Part shown: positions 34,457-36,320 of the stretch, one piece after another
Layout of the letters: the number at the start of each line of letters is the position of its first letter
Numbering within the stretch: position 1 is the first letter of the stretch
Origin: Rhodopseudomonas sp. AAP120
GTDB taxonomy: Bacteria > Pseudomonadota > Alphaproteobacteria > Rhizobiales > Xanthobacteraceae
Assembly: GCF_001295845.1 (NCBI RefSeq)
Contig: NZ_LJIC01000042.1
Coordinates: 1 to 36,320 of the forward strand
Length of the DNA: 36,320 nucleotides
Direction of reading: 5' to 3'
The notes under the pieces: generated by a model
What the model was told of the DNA's origin: nothing
What the model saw: only the letters and a program-made list of their open reading frames with translations
Databases searched by the model: none
Translations under genes and position numbers: made by a program

Positions 34457-34459
34457 TGA
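34169..34459 (+). CDS. Protein of exactly six 16-residue repeats
   Basis: 96 residues from ATG 34169 (AAGGA seven bases before; a TTG two codons upstream is less likely). The whole protein is six units: MSEYKGHSGTPLILEQ, KGEYEGYSGTPLLLKQ, EGEYKSFSGTPLLLEQ, KGEYQSFSGTPLLLKQ, EGEYQSFSGTPLILKQ, EGEYKSFSGYPLLLNF. Each offers two short strand-like stretches (EYKSFS and PLLLKQ) joined by GT and by charged turns. No helix, signal or membrane segment is seen. The repeats of the preceding gene are the same, with Asn/Ser/Asp in the turns in place of Glu/Lys. It starts 11 bases after that gene and ends before a strong terminator. Function unknown. Confidence 0.88.
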   Translation: MSEYKGHSGTPLILEQKGEYEGYSGTPLLLKQEGEYKSFSGTPLLLEQKGEYQSFSGTPLLLKQEGEYQSFSGTPLILKQEGEYKSFSGYPLLLNF

Positions 34460-34487
34460 GCCGGTTCGCGGTCGCAAGGCCTCGATG

Positions 34488-34517
34488 CGCCGCGGGCAGC
34501 GATGCCCGCGGCGTTTT
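34488..34517 (+). terminator. Rho-independent terminator of the puc operon
   Basis: A perfect 11-base stem (CGCCGCGGGCA/TGCCCGCGGCG) with GCGA loop, followed by TTTT, 28 bases after the last repeat-gene stop. It defines pucB-A-C and the two repeat genes as one unit, separate from the monooxygenase. Confidence 0.92.
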
Positions 34518-34705
34518 GCTGTCTCAGGTGCGAGCCGTGACGCGCGCGGGCGGCTGCTCGCGGTTTCGTTCGGTGAAAAATCGCGGTGCAGCGAGACGTC
34601 ATCGACCGCGCCTGCGATCGGGCACGTGCCTGCAAGAAAATGCTGGGCAAACCTCGGCGCAGACGGCAATCTGTCGGGCAACGACAGAAAAAAAGTCGAG
34701 GAAAC

Positions 34706-36232
34706 ATGACCCAGCTTGCCGAAGCCGTCGCCATGCGCGCCGGCCCATCCGCTGACGCCGCTTCCTGTCCCGACCATGTCGACGTGTTGATCGTCGGCGC
34801 CGGTATTTCCGGTATCGGCGGCGCCTATCATTTGACCAAGCAGTGCGCCGGCACCAGCTTCATCGTGCTGGAAGCGCAGGACAGTTTCGGCGGCACCTGG
34901 CTGACGCACCGCTATCCCGGCATCCGCTCCGACAGCGATCTCTACACATTCGGCTATCGCTTCAAGCCGTGGACCGGCAAGCCGATCGCGACCGCGGCCG
35001 AGATTCGCGCCTATATGAGCGAGGTGATCGAGGAAAACGATCTGGCGCAGCACATTCGCTACGGCCACCGCATCGTCTCGGCGAACTGGTCGAGCACCGA
35101 GCAGTGCTGGACGATCGTCGCCGAGCGCACCGACACCGGCGAGGAGGTTCGCCTCACCGCGAATTTCCTCTGGATGTGCCAGGGCTATTATCGTCACAGC
35201 GAGGGCTACACGCCGGACTGGGACGGCATGGCCGAGTTCAAGGGCCGCATCATCCATCCGCAGACTTGGCCGGACGATCTCGACTGCGCCGGCAAGAAGG
35301 TGGTGGTGATCGGCTCCGGCGCGACGGCCGCCACCGTGGTGCCGGCGTTGGCGCCGAGCTGCGCGCACGTCACCGTGCTGCAGCGCTCGCCGACCTATTT
35401 CATCCCCGGCCGCAACAAGATCGAGATCGCCGACACGCTCCGCGAACTCGGCATCTCCGAGGACTGGATCCACGAGATCGTCCGCCGCAAGATTTTGTTC
35501 GACCAGGCGACCTTCACGCGGCGCTCGATGAGCGAGCCGGAGGTCGTGAAGGAGGAACTGCTCGCCGGCGTCCGCGCGCATCTCGGCCCGGACTACAATC
35601 TCGATCCGCATTTCATGCCGAGCTATCGGCCGTGGCGGCAGCGCATCGCCTTCGTGCCCGATGGCGACCTGTTCAAGGGCATCGCCTCCGGCAAGGCTTC
35701 GGTGGTTACCGACGAGATCGAGCGCTTCACCGAGACCGGCATCCAGCTGAAATCGGGCCAAACGCTCGAAGCCGACATCGTCGTCACAGCGACCGGCTTC
35801 AATCTCAACGTGCTCGGCGACATCGGCTTCAGCATCGATGGCGAGCCGCTCGACTTCGCCAGCACGGTGACCTATCGCGGCATGATGTTCACCGGCGTGC
35901 CGAACATGGCCTGGGTGTTCGGCTACTTCCGGGCCAGCTGGACGCTGCGCGCCGATCTCGTCGCGGACTTTGTCTGCCGGCTGCTCGGCCACATGCAGCA
36001 GCACGGCTATCGCAGCGTCGTGCCGAGGCTGCGGCCGGAGGATGCCGGCATGGAGCTGCTGCCCTGGATCGATCCGGAGAATTTCAATCCGGGCTATCTG
36101 ATGCGCGGCATGCATCTGCTGCCGAAGCGCGGCTCAAAGCCGGAATGGCAGCACAGCCAGGACTACTGGACCGAGAAGGACGAACTGCCGAAGATCGACC
36201 TCAACGATCCCGCCTTCGTCTATACGAGCTGA
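34706..36232 (+). CDS. Baeyer-Villiger-type flavin-containing monooxygenase
   Basis: 508 residues from ATG 34706 (GAGGAAAC directly before; the frame extends 40 codons left without a ribosome site). FAD-binding GxGxxG in VLIVGAGISGIGGA, NADPH-binding VVVIGSGATA and the fingerprint FKGRIIHPQTWPD between them, which fits the BVMO pattern FxGxxxHxxxWP. FGGTWLTHRYPGIRSDSD is also typical. Such enzymes insert oxygen into ketones or oxidise N/S atoms with NADPH and O2, so it acts under aerobic conditions, unlike its antenna neighbours. Substrate unknown. It follows the puc terminator by 188 bases, so it is likely its own transcript. From 36233 to the window end I see no gene. Confidence 0.92.
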   Translation: MTQLAEAVAMRAGPSADAASCPDHVDVLIVGAGISGIGGAYHLTKQCAGTSFIVLEAQDSFGGTWLTHRYPGIRSDSDLYTFGYRFKPWTGKPIATAAEIRAYMSEVIEENDLAQHIRYGHRIVSANWSSTEQCWTIVAERTDTGEEVRLTANFLWMCQGYYRHSEGYTPDWDGMAEFKGRIIHPQTWPDDLDCAGKKVVVIGSGATAATVVPALAPSCAHVTVLQRSPTYFIPGRNKIEIADTLRELGISEDWIHEIVRRKILFDQATFTRRSMSEPEVVKEELLAGVRAHLGPDYNLDPHFMPSYRPWRQRIAFVPDGDLFKGIASGKASVVTDEIERFTETGIQLKSGQTLEADIVVTATGFNLNVLGDIGFSIDGEPLDFASTVTYRGMMFTGVPNMAWVFGYFRASWTLRADLVADFVCRLLGHMQQHGYRSVVPRLRPEDAGMELLPWIDPENFNPGYLMRGMHLLPKRGSKPEWQHSQDYWTEKDELPKIDLNDPAFVYTS

Positions 36233-36320
36233 CGCAAGGTCGCCGGCCGGAAGAGCGCGCGAGCCGTCGTTCGCGTGTTCTTCCGCGGGCCGAGTTCCGA
36301 CTGGGCGGACATCGGCGGGG

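Noticed and set aside
33495-34459. LH2 gamma-type membrane subunits
   Set aside because: Neither repeat protein has a hydrophobic stretch long enough to span the membrane.

Overview
The window is high-GC DNA from a photosynthetic alphaproteobacterium of the Rhodopseudomonas palustris / Bradyrhizobium type. The evidence is LH2 antenna polypeptides close to those of R. palustris, a biliverdin-type bacteriophytochrome, NnrS/NnrU denitrification-associated membrane proteins, and several families of intergenic palindromes as known from this group. The strain cannot be named from sequence alone. I see no tRNA, rRNA, CRISPR array, transposase or prophage.

Left part (1-14,700). A class-I glutamine-amidotransferase-like hydrolase, a divergent ClC-type channel with CBS domains and a His-rich hypothetical protein are followed by a long minus-strand cluster. 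In transcription order it reads: Tat-exported family-5 solute-binding protein, DppB- and DppC-like permeases, a fused double ATPase, atzG (59 codons, TTG start), atzE, atzH/hpxZ, a GntR/FCD regulator and atzF. This looks like an uptake-plus-degradation operon for a nitrogen-rich ureide or biuret-like compound, ending in allophanate hydrolysis to ammonia and CO2. No ring-opening or biuret hydrolase is present in the window, so the imported substrate is unknown.

Middle (14,700-23,900). Two small minus-strand genes (a membrane protein and a SANT/GcrA-like small protein) precede a plus-strand operon: family-1 binding protein, two permeases, an ATPase and a GpdQ-like metallophosphodiesterase. The last gene suggests uptake and cleavage of an organophosphate diester. 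A single-domain response regulator, an exported alpha/beta hydrolase and phosphoglucomutase follow.

Right part (23,900-36,320). nnrU, nnrS and a DUF2249 protein form a nitrogen-oxide-related group, with an FNR/NnrR-type palindrome before nnrS. A CoA-transferase stands alone. Then comes a light-response module: a minus-strand bacteriophytochrome kinase (PAS-GAF-PHY-HisKA_3) with its NarL-type regulator, divergent from pucB-pucA-pucC and two genes encoding 16-residue FSGTPLLL-type repeat proteins, closed by a strong terminator. Two PpsR/CrtJ-type palindromes lie in the divergent promoter region. The arrangement matches what I recall of the BphP4-pucBAe locus of R. palustris. The repeat proteins are the best candidate for something undescribed: one is exactly six 16-residue units and nothing else, and the other joins a stress-protein-like domain to six units. 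A Baeyer-Villiger-type flavin monooxygenase ends the window.

At least five families of palindromic repeats occupy the gaps. One has entered the coding sequence of the fused ABC ATPase, where it is translated in frame as the linker between the two ATPase halves.
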